Shown here piece by piece: positions 21,291-33,300 of a DNA stretch of 64,000 nt (position 1 is the first letter of the stretch; the number at the start of each line of letters is the position of its first letter). Below the pieces are notes generated by a model, which was not told the DNA's origin, searched no databases, and worked only from the letters and a program-made list of their open reading frames with translations. The stretch comes from Brachionus manjavacas (lineage: Eukaryota; Rotifera; Eurotatoria; Ploima; Brachionidae). A program made the position numbers and the translations under genes. The DNA is taken from positions 5,704,001-5,768,000 of the forward strand of contig JAHQIY010000006.1 of NCBI GenBank assembly GCA_019054805.1, in the 5' to 3' direction.

Positions 21291-21499
21291 TTATAAATTA
21301 AAATCAAAACTTGACTTATCTTTTTTTCAATTGACTAATTTTGAGATTAAAATAAAATAAAATTTCAAAATCAATTAATTAATTTGAATATCAATTAATT
21401 TATTTCAATATCAAGTGTGATATTGATCAAATTAATCCCTAAAAAGATAGAGAAATAATTGATTAATAATTGAATAATTGAAAATTCACCGCAAAATAT

Positions 21500-21850
21500 T
21501 CTAAAAGACATTATGTATCATTATAGTATTCTGTTCCATTGGTTGTCAAGCTGGTTGACGAATAAAAAGCGGGTTTTGAATCAAGGTATGTTGAATACCC
21601 GACTCCATTGTGTAATTGCTATCTTACTATTTCTTCTTTCTTTCCTGAACTGTTCAATACTTAAATTCTTTGCACATGTCACCTCTTACAATTTATCAAT
21701 TTTTAATTTTCTTTTTATTATATTATAACTTATTTTAATTTTTCTTATATTTTTTTTTCATTTTTATTTTATTTTGTCTTATTTTTTATTTTTATTTTTT
21801 TTAATCTGAAGGAGCTTTAGCTCGGCACAGATAACACAAATAAATAATCT
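21500..21850 (+). pseudogene. LINE 3' end, family A (copy 2)
   Basis: Shares with 12840-13205 the stretch TTCCATTGGTTGTCA...CTGGT, AAAGCGGGTTTTGAATCA and CGACTCCATTGTGTAATTGC, a long T-rich 3' UTR, then CTGAAGGAGCTTTAGCTCGG, CACAGATAAC and an AAATAAATAAT tail. The C-terminal ORF is frame-shifted relative to copy 1. Confidence 0.8.
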
Positions 21851-22290
21851 TATATTCACACTTATTTTTTGAAATTTTTGTAGCAAGATGATTTAAATAC
21901 AAATTTTTTTCCTGGATAAACCAAAATTAAAAATCCATTCGCAGAATGAATGAAAATAATTTTCTAGTTTCAAATGGTAACATTAGAGTTAAAATCTTAG
22001 TCATTTTAGAAGAGGCTAATATGTTAAACAAGACAAGAAAATGTCAAAAATTTTTTGTTCAACAGTTTTTTTGTATTATATTTACTTAGAATTGTACAGT
22101 ATAAGAATTTGCAAAAGCCAAAGAATTTTTTATTCCAGAGAAAAATGTATTTTATATTTGCAAAAAAAGGATGATAAGTTAAAAAAAAATAAATTAAAAA
22201 AAAAAAAGCAAATGAAATAAAAAGGCAAAAAAAAATAAAGCTAAAACACTGTAAAAGTTTCGATTTTATTTTAAAATTAAAAGTTTTTTA
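21851..22290. other. AT-rich spacer
   Basis: No gene or repeat recognised between the family-A LINE tail and the Tc1/mariner relic. Confidence 0.5.
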
Positions 22291-22299
22291 AAACTAATC

Positions 22300-22850
22300 G
22301 AATCTTGGCAAAAATTCTGTCGGAATTTCCAACCACTTGTTGTAAAGAGCTTATTTTAGATGTTCAGTTAATGTTATCTTGGTGCTTTAGTTCTTTTTTG
22401 CTATAGTTCGTTATCAATTTGGCATCCATAAATGACCATAAATATTTCTATTGAATTGAGATCCGGTTATCTGGTGCACCATTGTAGCTTTAAAAACTTG
22501 AGAGCCGTCTTGCTGAAAAATCCATTGGTTTTCTGCATCATAATATAGCTCTACAGATGGTAAAAGGTTGTTTTCTAGTGTTTGAATATATTGGCAAATA
22601 CGCCCAGTTTAAATGTGGCATACACCAGTGCCTTAATAAGAAACGTATTCTCATATTCCTGCTGATCCTTCTCCCTTTTGTATCCCTGGTATAGATAGTT
22701 TTGATGATATTTCTCATTTTTTAAACTTTTCAACTATTATTCTTGTTTTTCGATTAAAAACTTCAAAATTGGACTCATCACTAAAGATCTCCATCGCCCA
22801 GTCATTGACTGACCAAATTTTAAAAAATTAAAAAATTTGTTGCTTATCAT
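22300..22850 (-). pseudogene. Tc1/mariner-type transposase relic
   Basis: Minus-strand reading gives W(R/A)MEIFSDESNFEVFNRKTR (about 22745-22800), matching the SDES-F-F box that contains the second catalytic Asp of Tc1 transposases. Farther on it gives QYIQTLENNLLPSVE, then WIFQQDGSQVFKATMV (about 22480-22600), matching the conserved QQDNAP-H-A region. Several stops and frameshifts separate these pieces and no terminal repeats were found. Confidence 0.75.
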
Positions 22851-23919
22851 GATTTTATATGCTAGGATTAAAAGAATATCTCTTGTTTGATAGTACAGTT
22901 CTTTGAACTTGAACGCAACTAAGATATATCTAAAAAACACCATGTCAAAAAAAAAAGTAAAAAAAGTGTCATGTAAAAAACGCAAGTTGAAATTAATAAT
23001 CAAATTTTAAATTTCAAATCAAAATTTTAAGTTAAAAAATAAAAAAGATGGTCGTTATTATAATTTTTTTATTAATATTTAGAAAGCCATTCCAAAAATC
23101 ATTATTAAAATACAGTTTTTGTAAATAAGAAACTATAATTTGCTAAGAAAAAAGTCATTAATCCGATAATTCATTATTCAGTAATCATTTTCTATTATTT
23201 TTTCTTTAAAGTTTATCTCGAGTTCTTAAAGATAATATACTATTTTGCGAAGTTTTCTAAAGGATTTTAGAAAAAAAAGTTTTTTCGATTTTTTTATAAT
23301 ATTATAGTATCTGTTATCAGCTTTATCTCCTAAAATATAGTCCTAGCTTTTTATTTCCATTTAAAAAAGCAGATTTTTTCGTTCTGATCTCCGATAATAA
23401 TTGATTTTTCCTTAACAAGTATAGAGTTTTTTTTCAGAAAAGATATAAAAAATTATTAAAATTTTCAAATAAATTGTTAAGCAATTTTTGTTATTCAGCA
23501 GGAGCTTGTCCCGCTAATTATTTGATTTTTTTAAGGATTTTAACAACAGAAATGGGTTAAAAATTTTAAGCCTTATTTTTCTAACATTTTTGTTAAAAAA
23601 GTAAATTATATTTTTTAAAATAATCAAAAATAATAATTGATGAAAGTGTAAAATATAAATTATTTTTTTCACCCAGAACTAATTAGAAAATTTTTTTGTC
23701 AGTTAAACGAATTAATTTACTTATGAAACAAGAAAATTAATATGAATTTTAATTAAATTAAAAAACAAATAGAAAATGCGTCAAAATATATTTCCAAAAC
23801 ACTTTTCCATCAGGAGACTAAATCCCCAATGATTAATTTTCAAAGACTAATATAAATATCAGGCTATCAAATTAAAATAAATAAAGATTTGGGTTTTTTT
23901 TTCACTTGTAAGCAACAAA
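22851..23919. other. AT-rich spacer
   Basis: No gene seen. A GC-richer patch at 23500-23520 (AGCAGGAGCTTGTCCCGC) may be a decayed LINE tail. Confidence 0.4.
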
Positions 23920-24309
23920 ATGGTTTTCAAATTGATATTAATGGCATGGGTTTTTAAGAGCTTTTTGGCCAAGGAATTCCAAGACCAAACAAATAAAGAT
24001 ATAATAGAGAGAATCAGTCAAAGTATCCCTTTGAATTTGGATGAAAAATATCCGGACTTAGAGATGGATGATCAAGACTATTTTCTCTTGAACAAAGATT
24101 GGAATGTTCAGGATCGAATTATGAAAAGATCTTATTTTATGTGTTTGTTCATTCACTGTCCGGTTGATATGCGCCAAAAATTGATACAGATGTATAATTC
24201 AGAGCCGAAATCGGATTCAAATTACAAGCATCTTCAAACTAAACGAAACTATCTTTTAGGCAAGAAAAGAGAAAAAAATTTTAGAGACTTTATTTCAATG
24301 CGATACTAA
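23920..24309 (+). CDS. Putative secreted neuropeptide precursor, 129 aa
   Basis: Unrecognised family. The first 17-18 residues (MVFKLILMAWVFKSFLA) form a signal peptide; an acidic spacer follows. Dibasic KR at 69-70 precedes SYFMCLFIHCPVDM, with Cys75 and Cys80 spaced to form a small disulphide ring (CLFIHC). A second KR (108-109) precedes NYLLG-KKR, a classic amidation and cleavage signal that would yield NYLL-amide. A short C-terminal peptide follows. Start ATG has context CAAAATGG. AATAAA lies at 24371-24376. The layout (signal, spacer, convertase sites, Gly-Lys-Lys-Arg) is that of a neuropeptide prohormone; cleavage and activity are inferred only. Confidence 0.6.
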   Translation: MVFKLILMAWVFKSFLAKEFQDQTNKDIIERISQSIPLNLDEKYPDLEMDDQDYFLLNKDWNVQDRIMKRSYFMCLFIHCPVDMRQKLIQMYNSEPKSDSNYKHLQTKRNYLLGKKREKNFRDFISMRY

Positions 24310-24690
24310 GTGAAAATTTTGAGAGATTTTATTTTATTTTATTTAATTCTATTGACTAGGTTGAATATTAAATAAAAAATTATTTATTTTTTTTTTCGCA
24401 TTTTTTTCTGCTAATGAATTCTTGCTTGAATGAAATATTAAAAAATTATCAAAAATTTTTTCAAAAAATCTGCCAATTTATAATAAAAAAAATTTGTCAA
24501 ACATTCGGAATATTTTGTATGAATAAATAAAAACATGAATTTTATCCTTAACAGAAATAATTCATACACAAAATTCAAATAATTATTCAATATTAGTCGA
24601 TAATAAATCTTTTTTTATCCTATTCAACGCTAACTGCTCTGAAAGTTCGATTCCATGAATTAATCAAGGCATGTATTTTACGTGATATAT
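24310..24690. other. AT-rich spacer
   Basis: 3' flank of the neuropeptide-like gene; nothing recognised apart from the AATAAA at 24371. Confidence 0.5.
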
Positions 24691-25402
24691 ACCTTTAGTT
24701 TTAGTAATCTTTTATTTCATATCGTAAAAAAATCCAATATCACATCAATTGAAATAAGTACTAATTATTATTTTTATAAAGAACAAGAAGTGTATATATT
24801 AGTAAAATTTTATGCCAAAGTTTTAGTTCTAATGATTTATTTATATATTTGAAAATTGATTAAAAAAACTTGATAATTATCTTTAATTTAAAATTTCTTA
24901 TGCTAAAATTTCTAGTCACTATTAACAGAATTTAATAAAAATTGAAATTTTTTTTTTTTTTTAATTTTCAATCCAAAAGCGAGGAGTTTCTATATTTTAA
25001 GTAATTAAATACTTATGTTTAGAGTCTCTTAAAATTTAATTTTGATTATCAATTAAATTTTAGTATATTTTTAGATCTATTAAATTTAATTAATTTTTGA
25101 CTAAAATTAATTCATTTTTCAAAACACATTATTTTAACATTATGCTTGTTTAGTAAGAAAAGAAGAATGCAAATAATTATTATTATTTTTTATATTTGTC
25201 TTTAATTATAAAATTTAGTTAATTAGGAAAAATTTAAAATGTTTGTATTATATTTTTGAATAAATTCGAATTCGAAACATAAATTTCCCGTTATTTAAGT
25301 TTTTGTTCCGCTGTAGACTTCAAGGGAGTCTAAATTAATTTAATAAATTAATTGAATTTAATTTTCACGAGAATATTGAAATTGTTAAATTTAGTTGGCA
25401 AA
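24691..25402 (+). repeat. Direct repeat flanking LINE, left copy
   Basis: 24691-25269 matches 27074-27601 at very high identity, except for a ~50-60 bp segment missing from the right copy near 24890-24950. The match resumes at 25366-25402 (equal to 27617-27653), leaving about 96 bp unique to the left copy, against about 15 bp on the right. Non-coding apart from chance ORFs. Confidence 0.85.
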
Positions 25403-25810
25403 ATTTATAATCTACAGATTGAATTACGAAAAGTTAATCGGAAATTTCTCTTTTATTTTATGTCAATTAAAAATTTAAATTTAAATTAATAAAAAATATT
25501 AGATATTTTTTTAATTCTATTCTTTATCGTTTCAATCAATATTTTAAATATTTTGAATACCCATTTTTAGTTATGTTTGTAACTAATAACCCAAACTCAT
25601 TAAGATTTTTTACAAATTTTTTTTAACCAAATTTATTCGATATTATTTTTTAAGATAGTTGAAATTTAGGACGTTATAATTTTGATAAGTAATATAATAA
25701 AATGTTGTTTTTAAAGTCAAAAACTACAAATTTTTCATCTTAGATGGTAAAATTCGTTTAAATTTTACAAGTGTAACCTCGAACCTAACGAATCGAAAAA
25801 GCACTGGATT
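25403..25810. other. AT-rich spacer before LINE ORF
   Basis: No coding signal seen; presumably flank or decayed 5' part of the LINE that follows. Confidence 0.4.
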
Positions 25811-25815
25811 TAGCG

Positions 25816-27235
25816 ATGTCTCGAACGAATATGGGAGACAAATATGGGAGCAGTGACGTTTTGGTTAAAATAGTAAAAAAAATTCTCGTGAAAATTGTTC
25901 AGTTTGGAGAGGTACCAATTCTTTTCAACATTGGGAAAATAGTTCCAATTACGAAAGATGAAAAAAAAAATATTAATGACACTAACAATATTCGACCAAT
26001 TACAATAACTGATGTGATATCAAATATCTTCGAAAAAATCGTACCAATTGAATTATTAAAAACAATCACTGATCCAGACAAACAACTTGGATTTATGAAA
26101 AAAAGTTCATGTGGTCATGCAATATTTTCTGTAAAAGAAACAATAAATAATCTTATCAGGAAAAATAAGCATGTATACGGTTGTCCATCGATGCAAGCAA
26201 AGCATTTAACAAGGTAAACAGAAAAATTCTTTTTGAAAAGCTAATTAACAAAACTCATCCGCAAATCTGGAGATGACTGAAAAACTATTATGATGAATCA
26301 ATGGCATTAGTTATGAACGGAAAAAAAATTAGCTCATTATTTAGAACAACTATAGGAGTAAAACAAGGTGGTCCACTATCGCCCAAGCTCTTCTCAATTT
26401 ATGTCGAAGATCTTATAAAAGAAATAGAATCAAAAAAAACTGGGTACAAAAATTTCATAACCTCTACACAGGAATAATTATGTATGCTGATGATATCCTC
26501 CTTCTAATGCCTAACATCAAAGAACTTCAAGAAGTGATCTATATCTGCGAAAAATATGGAATTAAAAACGAAATAAAATTTAATGCTGATAAAACACAGT
26601 TCATAATATTCGGAAAAAAACAAAAATAAAATAACTGGGTGTGTACCTAACAGGAAGAATAGTAACAAAGACCAAGTTAAAATCAGCTTTTAAAGCGATA
26701 GCATCAATTAAATTTCTTCAAACCGAAAATCAAAAATTAAATGTGAAAATAAAATTTCATCTCTATAGAAAATTTTTAAGGCCTGTCCTGATTTATGGAC
26801 TAGAAAATTATGCACTTAGTAATCTGGATATAAAAAAACTTCAAAAAACGGAGAGCACAATGATAAAAAGAATGAAAAATTTAAAAAAAAACTCACGCTC
26901 TACAAATCTCCTTTCGGCTCTTGGTCTTGAAAAAACGGAACAGAAGATGATGAAAAAAAAATTAGGAATCTTTAAAAGACTTACCAATAATGATTTAACG
27001 AAAAAAAATTTTGGAAGTCCTAGAAAAATGGGATAGTTCGGATAAAAAATTAAGCAATAAATCAAGCTATAGGACCTTTAGTTTTAGTAATCTTTTATTT
27101 CATATCGTAAAAAAATCCAATATCACATCAATTGAAATAAGTACTAATTATTATTTTTATAAAGAACAAGAAGTGTATATATTAGTAAAATTTTATGCCA
27201 AAGTTTTAGTTCTAATGATTTATTTATATATTTGA
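25816..27235 (+). pseudogene. LINE reverse transcriptase remnant (R4-like type)
   Basis: 5'-truncated ORF2. Visible blocks: IRPITITDVISNIFEKIV (about 25995), KSSCGHAIFSVKETI (about 26100), a weak catalytic A box in another frame (DASKAF-like near 26190), GVKQGGPLSPKLFSIYVEDL (26358-26417), the catalytic MYADDILLL box (about 26480) and FNADKTQFIIFG (about 26580). A thumb/C-terminal segment is at 26641-27036. At least three frame breaks. The sequence is closest to the element at 56.2-58.1 kb in this window and differs from the jockey/CR1-like one at 62-64 kb. It is bracketed by the direct repeats at 24.7 and 27.1 kb. Confidence 0.8.
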
Positions 27236-27653
27236 AAATTGATTAAAAAAACTTGATAATTATCTTTAATTATTGATATTTTTTTTTTTTTTTTAATTTT
27301 CAATCCAAAAGCGAGGAGTTTCTATATTTTAAGTAATTAAATACTTATGTTTAGAGTCTCTTAAAATTTAATTTTGATTATCAATTAAATTTTAGTATAT
27401 TTTTAGATCTATTAAATTTAATTAATTTTTGACTAAAATTAATTCATTTTTCAAAACACATTATTTTAACATTATGCTTGTTTAGTAAGAAAAGAAGAAT
27501 GCAAATAATTATTATTATTTTTTATATTTGTCTTTAATTATAAAATTTAGTTAATTAGGAAAAATTTAAAATGTTTGTTTTATATTTTTGAATAAATTCG
27601 ATTGAGCTAAATATAGCACGAGAATATTGAAATTGTTAAATTTAGTTGGCAAG
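27074..27653 (+). repeat. Direct repeat flanking LINE, right copy
   Basis: Continues directly from the LINE ORF and therefore probably is the 3' UTR of that family. Nearly identical to 24691-25402 over two blocks, as described for the left copy. Confidence 0.85.
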
Positions 27654-29982
27654 TTTGTAGAATTTGATGCTGAGTTTGTAGAATTTGATGAACTTGATTT
27701 TAATGTCCTAATACCACTGCTTAACTTAAAATTGAAAGAAATTTCGAAATAAAGGTAAAGGTGAAGGTTACAATGGTAAAGGTGATTCAATAAGAAGATG
27801 CCTAAAATATTGAAAATGAAACTTACAGAAAAATCTTACAAGAACTAACGAAATCCTTCAAACAAAAAAGAAACATGGAACTCGGAAAAAAAAGAAAAAA
27901 AAAGGGACAAAATTTACCTTAAGCATCCAACGTTGACTGAATTTGCCCATCTATCTTCTAACTCGACTTGATTTCCTCCTTGATCGACTCGGTTATTCGA
28001 TTTAAACAAATCATCTAAAAAAAAAACGCGGAGAAAAAAAATAAAAGAGAAAAGAAAAATGAAAAAACTTGAAGAATAATTATCAAAATTAAAAGAAAGT
28101 TAAAAATATTAACATTTAAAATTTAAATTATTAGAAGTTGCTCTCCTTTTGTTTTAAACTTATTTATTTTACTCTTATTTAAAAAAATTTTTTTTTAACA
28201 TTTTCTTTAAGGCGTCCATTGAATAAATAAATAAATAAAATTAAATTAATTTAGAAACAAAAATTTTTTTTTTTCAAAAATTTTAATCAAAATCAGCTTA
28301 GTTTCGTTTTTTGAATACAAATGTATTTTAATTTCATATTATTTCAATTTAAGTGCAAAAATCTGAAATTTTGGATCAATAATTATTCAGATCTCATTTT
28401 TTAAATAAAAAATTTAAGAGACCTTAAATATTATAAAATCCCTCTTCGTAGTATAACTAATAAAAGTTAAATAAACAAGGAAGGTTATAAAACCATCGCA
28501 CCTTGTTTTTGGGCTAATACAAAACAACTTCTAAAAATAAAATTAATTTTTTTGAAAGACTTTAAAGATAATTTTGTCAATGGTTGTAAAAACAATTCAG
28601 AACTATAGATTGACTATTTGAATGGTTCTATAATTCTAAAGATGAGCATAATAAAACTAAAGATCTCTGGCCAGATCGAACTGAAAAGAGTTAAAAAGAC
28701 AATTTGATTTTAATAACGATGATGAAGATTTAAGAAATGCAAAAATAGTTTTGTTAGGTACTAACAATGTTGAGAATATCGAAATGCAGAATTTCAAAAA
28801 TTCTATAATTTATTTTTCAAAAACTCTAAATTAAACAAACATAATAAAATTTAACTCAAATAACTCAATAATATTTGAATTCAAATTATTTTTTTATTTT
28901 TTTTTGACATTTTTCGATTCAACCATGAGGCATTTTCTTTGAAGCGATTATTAAAAGCATCGTTAATAAAACTATAATTTTTAATTTAACATTACTGATT
29001 ATTTTAATTGAAAATATATTATTCATCCAAAAGTAACATTTGGTTAGAAATTTTTTTCCTTTTAGCGATTGTACCTCAATAAAATGAATAATAATTAAGT
29101 TTTCAAAAAAATTTCGGGTCATATTTCCTAAAATCAAAAATTAGATTAATCATTTATCTTGGTGAAAAAAAGTATCATTTTCACTTAAAAAAATTGCTTT
29201 TACTTTATTTCTGAATTTTAAATTTAAGTCTACATATGATCTAAATCGTTTTTTAAAATGAGAAAAAAATTAATCTTCTTAAAAGATGTTCAAATTTTGA
29301 TTATTTGAGAACTTCTCAACATAGAATTGACATTTTCATTTATTTTAATTTAATTGATTGAAAATCAGTTTAAGTCAAATGAATTAATACCTCGAATTTA
29401 ATTATTTTATTTTCAAGATCAAAATGAAAAGTAAAAAAATTGAGAGTTAAGCAGACATTTTGGCCATAATTTTAGAAAAGATTCATTTAATTATTTTTTT
29501 AAAAGTAATCTTTAAAGACTAAAGACGATGGATGCATCTTTTAAGTGACTATCAAATAAAACTTTTTTCACTTTAACTCAATTAAATTTCCAAATGTTTA
29601 TCTTATAAAATTTATGATAAGAATTTTTAACATCTTTTTAGAGCTTATATAATTTAATCCTTTAAATTGAATTCTTTTGTATTTTTTAAATCTCCATTGG
29701 CCTCAAGGCGTAAACCGAAATTGAGATAAAAATAATCTTAAATTTTATTTAATTAAAAATTTTTATCTTATCTCACTAAACTCAAACTCTTAGTATTGTA
29801 TAAGAGGCAAAAAGATAATTTTAATTGTGTCAGTCTGAAGTATTTGGCTTCAATTATTTAGTTATATGAGCTCATTGGAGCTTTTTTGGTCAGATTTATA
29901 AATAATGTAAAAATACATGTATAAAGACATGAGGATTTATTGAAAAATGTTAAAAAACAATATTAAATTTACCAAGTTATGG
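27654..29982. other. Intergenic AT-rich region with faint coding-like traces
   Basis: No gene can be supported. 27650-27690 has a short tandem duplication of TTTGTAGAATTTGATG. 27920-28020 on the minus strand reads LDDLFKSNNRVDQGG then NQVELEDRWANSV in one frame after a possible acceptor, which might be an exon or a relic. 28190-28240 ends in an AAATAAATAAATAAAATT tail like a LINE end. 28480-28780 shows broken coding-like sequence on the + strand. None is long enough to name. Confidence 0.4.
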
Positions 29983-29991
29983 GAATTCTGC

Positions 29992-30347
29992 GAGGTTGTG
30001 AAGTTCATTTCAATTCGATCATTTCAATTCAGAAAAACTTGAATAACTTTTTTACTAAAAGAGATAATTTAGTTCTGTAAAATGCTTAATGGTCAAGCAA
30101 ATTTGCTTAATCTAAAAATATATGTCTGCAAAAACTCTGCAGTGTAATTGCACACTTGATTGGAATACTTTTTAATGGGGTGCAAAATGGAGAAAATTGC
30201 AAAGTATTTTGCAGACTTATTTTACTGCATTAAGCAAATTTGCTTATAATTAAGCATTTTACAGAACTGAATTATCTCTTTTAGTAAAAAAGGTATTCAA
30301 GTTTTTCTGAATTGAAATGATCGAATTGAAACGAACTTCACAACCCC
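29992..30347. mobile_element. MITE, Mutator-like (long TIRs, 9-bp TSD)
   Basis: 356-bp element whose two arms (about 29992-30125 and 30215-30347) are near-perfect reverse complements over ~120-130 bp, starting G(A/G)GGTTGTGAAGTTC. It is flanked by the 9-bp direct repeat GAATTCTGC (29983-29991 and 30348-30356). The centre is also partly palindromic (GTCTGCAAAA...TTTTGCAGAC). Long TIRs with a 9-bp duplication are the Mutator-like pattern. No transposase. A truncated copy of one end lies at about 58235-58283. Confidence 0.88.
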
Positions 30348-30356
30348 GAATTCTGC

Positions 30357-33300
30357 TTTAAGTTTGTGTTTTTTTGGGCGGAATTTAAGCCACGAAATTT
30401 TGCTTTCCGGATTTTGCTCTTTAGGGAAAACCACAAATTTTATTTAGGTTTTTTTAGAATATAAATTTTGAAGATTAAAGAAGCAATTTTTTTTACAATC
30501 AAAAATATTTTATTTTTTAAGGTTCTCTTTTTTATTTATTGTAAATAACAAATTTTAACTTAAACTGAGATGTCATTACAATATTTACCTTAAAAGCTTG
30601 AAATAAATTGAATTAGATAATATTGGCTAGAATTCTCAAAAGAAATAAATGCTTAATTCGATAAAGTAATAGACAAACTAATAACATTTTGAACTATTAA
30701 TTATATTACTTATTAGATTTTGATCAAAACGGTTACATCAATTTGATTATTTTTGACAAAAATAATCAAACAAAAATTTTTTGTAAGGCAAATTTCAAAG
30801 CGAAATCAATTAGACATTTACTTGACTTAAAATCCTTAAAAGTAATTAAAAAGAATATTGAAAGCATTTAGATTAAGTGAAGCTTAAATTACATATTTTA
30901 ACCTACTAAAAAAAGTAATCACATAATAGAGAATAAATTTATTAAATAATGTCAATAATTAGACTTGACTTAAATATTTAATAACTTAAATAAATAGTAT
31001 TAAATTTTAAAATTTTAATTACTGCTTAATTGATATTCCAACTTTAAATGTAAAAAGATAGAATTATACACTTAAGTCAGATTAAAATAGAAGCTTTTTT
31101 AAAAGCTAACCATAATTATTACTTGGTCCTTAATTATTTTCATAAATCAAACATGCTATTGCTTTCAATATTTTAATTAATTTTTTAAAGTCTTTCTTCA
31201 GAATAAAAAATCACTAATATTTTTTCAAATGAATCTCATTTATTTCCAATACTATCTATTTCTATTTTAGAAATTAAGGTATTTTTGTATTAGTAAATGA
31301 TTCATTGCTAAAGCCGATAAGATTACAGAAATGATTCGTTCAGTCTGGCAATGAAATGATATTAATGAGAAAATTTTCATCAGTTTAAAAATTTATTTAT
31401 TTAAAAAGTTTTGCCATATTTTGAGTTGATTTTTTCTCAATTTTATCATTAATAATTAACTGTTTTTACATTTAAAATAATAAAAAATCGTTAAATAATC
31501 TGTAAAATTTGTACAAATAAACGTATAATTTAAAGTAAAACTATTTAATCAATAACTGTGTGGGCAAATAGGCTAAAAATAAAATTTTCTATTCACACTT
31601 TTTTTGTTGTTTAAAAATAAATCAAGGTTCTAAAATCAACAAAATAAAATAAACATATTTTTTGAAAAATATCAAGGAGTTAATTTTGAAGAAAATTAAA
31701 TGAAACTATACCGGAAAATTTAGATTATGCCAATCTATTCAGGATTAAATTGAAAATTGAAGCATTAGTTCCTCTGTACGTGACCTTTTATCCATTTAGA
31801 TAAATAAATATCTAGATCTCATTATTTATTAAAAGAAAAGCTCAAAAGTCTCTTACAGAGCACTGAGGTTTTTTCCATTAATAAATTAAAGAAAAAAGAT
31901 GATTTTTTATTTATTGAACTGAACCAGTGAATATGTTCATGTTTACTTCTCATTCAATGTACTAGAATTGTTATCAAGGCTTAAAAATCATTCCAAGTCA
32001 AAAATAAATTCATCTTTTAAACAAAATGATTTTTAAAATAATTTGTTTTTTTATAATTAAAACTAAACTGTTGATCGTAGATTTTGTTTGAATTCTAAGA
32101 CTCAAGTTAATTAGTGGTTCAATATTATTATACATTCGTTGGTAAACAAAACAAAAATACACACAGAAGGTTCATTACGAAGATCAGATATTTAATTAGA
32201 GAGTAAAAACAAGATATCGAGTTGATTTTATTATGAATACACAAATTCAAAGCATTCCAATTATTATTGTACTAAGATATGGTCATAATCATCAAGAATT
32301 TCATTTTTTTCCTCATCAACAATCGGAAAAGACATCAAAATTAATTCTTGTGAATTCAGCATTTATCATTGTCTGAAGAGTTTGCGGTTTTTATTAAAAG
32401 AATTAATTAAGATATTTTTTTGCTGATTCAACTATTTTTGACTGCAAAGTAATTTTTATGAAAATAATAATAAAAGTGCAAAGTTTTTATTGCGAAATGA
32501 ATTAGTGCTCCATTAATATTGAATTTTTAGCTTGGAAATTGATGAGTTTTTTTAAATTGTTTCTATCATGTTTCTTAGTTCGAAACCAGATTGTATAAAA
32601 AAAAATTAAATCGAATTGAAAGGCAAATTATCCAATGCAGATATTATTAAGAAACAATATTCAAGTCAGAGATGTATTTTCCATTTTTGGTTAATCATCT
32701 TTCAAGAATGGATCCTTTTTGAAAGACTTAATAAAATATCAATTATATATATAATATAATACTTGAATTACCAGTTCCATGATGTGTTATCAGTTATTCT
32801 ATTAATTTATTGAATACGATAAAAAATATTTATTATTTTTTGTAATTTAGAGAATCTAAATCTTTTGTACAGCCAATTAATCTAAAGAACTAATGTAAAA
32901 TTTTTCCATCTTTATTTTCACCATTTAATTTTAAAAATTCCTTTTAGCAAAAATCAAAATTGTTTTTTTTACCCATCATTAATTAAACATAAAAAAGGTC
33001 TTTTATTCTCATAAATTCTTATTGATTTTCAGCAAGCATTTAAAGAGCTCGATTTAAATTCAAAAATTTCAGACCTCTTTTATAACCCCTGTTTAAGATC
33101 GGATCAGTTGTTTAAAAGGTATAGAAAATAATTTAAGAACCTTTCATATTATCCTCTATTGACTAAATTAAAACTTTTTTTTAACTTTCAATGTTGAATG
33201 AAAATTTTAAAGCTGTTGTTCTGGTAGATATTTTATTGCTTATTTAATTTTTCTTCTTTTTAAAACTTTTTAAAACGAATCCACTGTTTAGTTAAAAAAT

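Noticed and set aside
24691-27653. LTR retrotransposon or Penelope-like element with LTRs
   Set aside because: The RT (GVKQGGPLSP, YADDILLL, no protease or integrase) is of non-LTR type; the repeats match the LINE 3' UTR.
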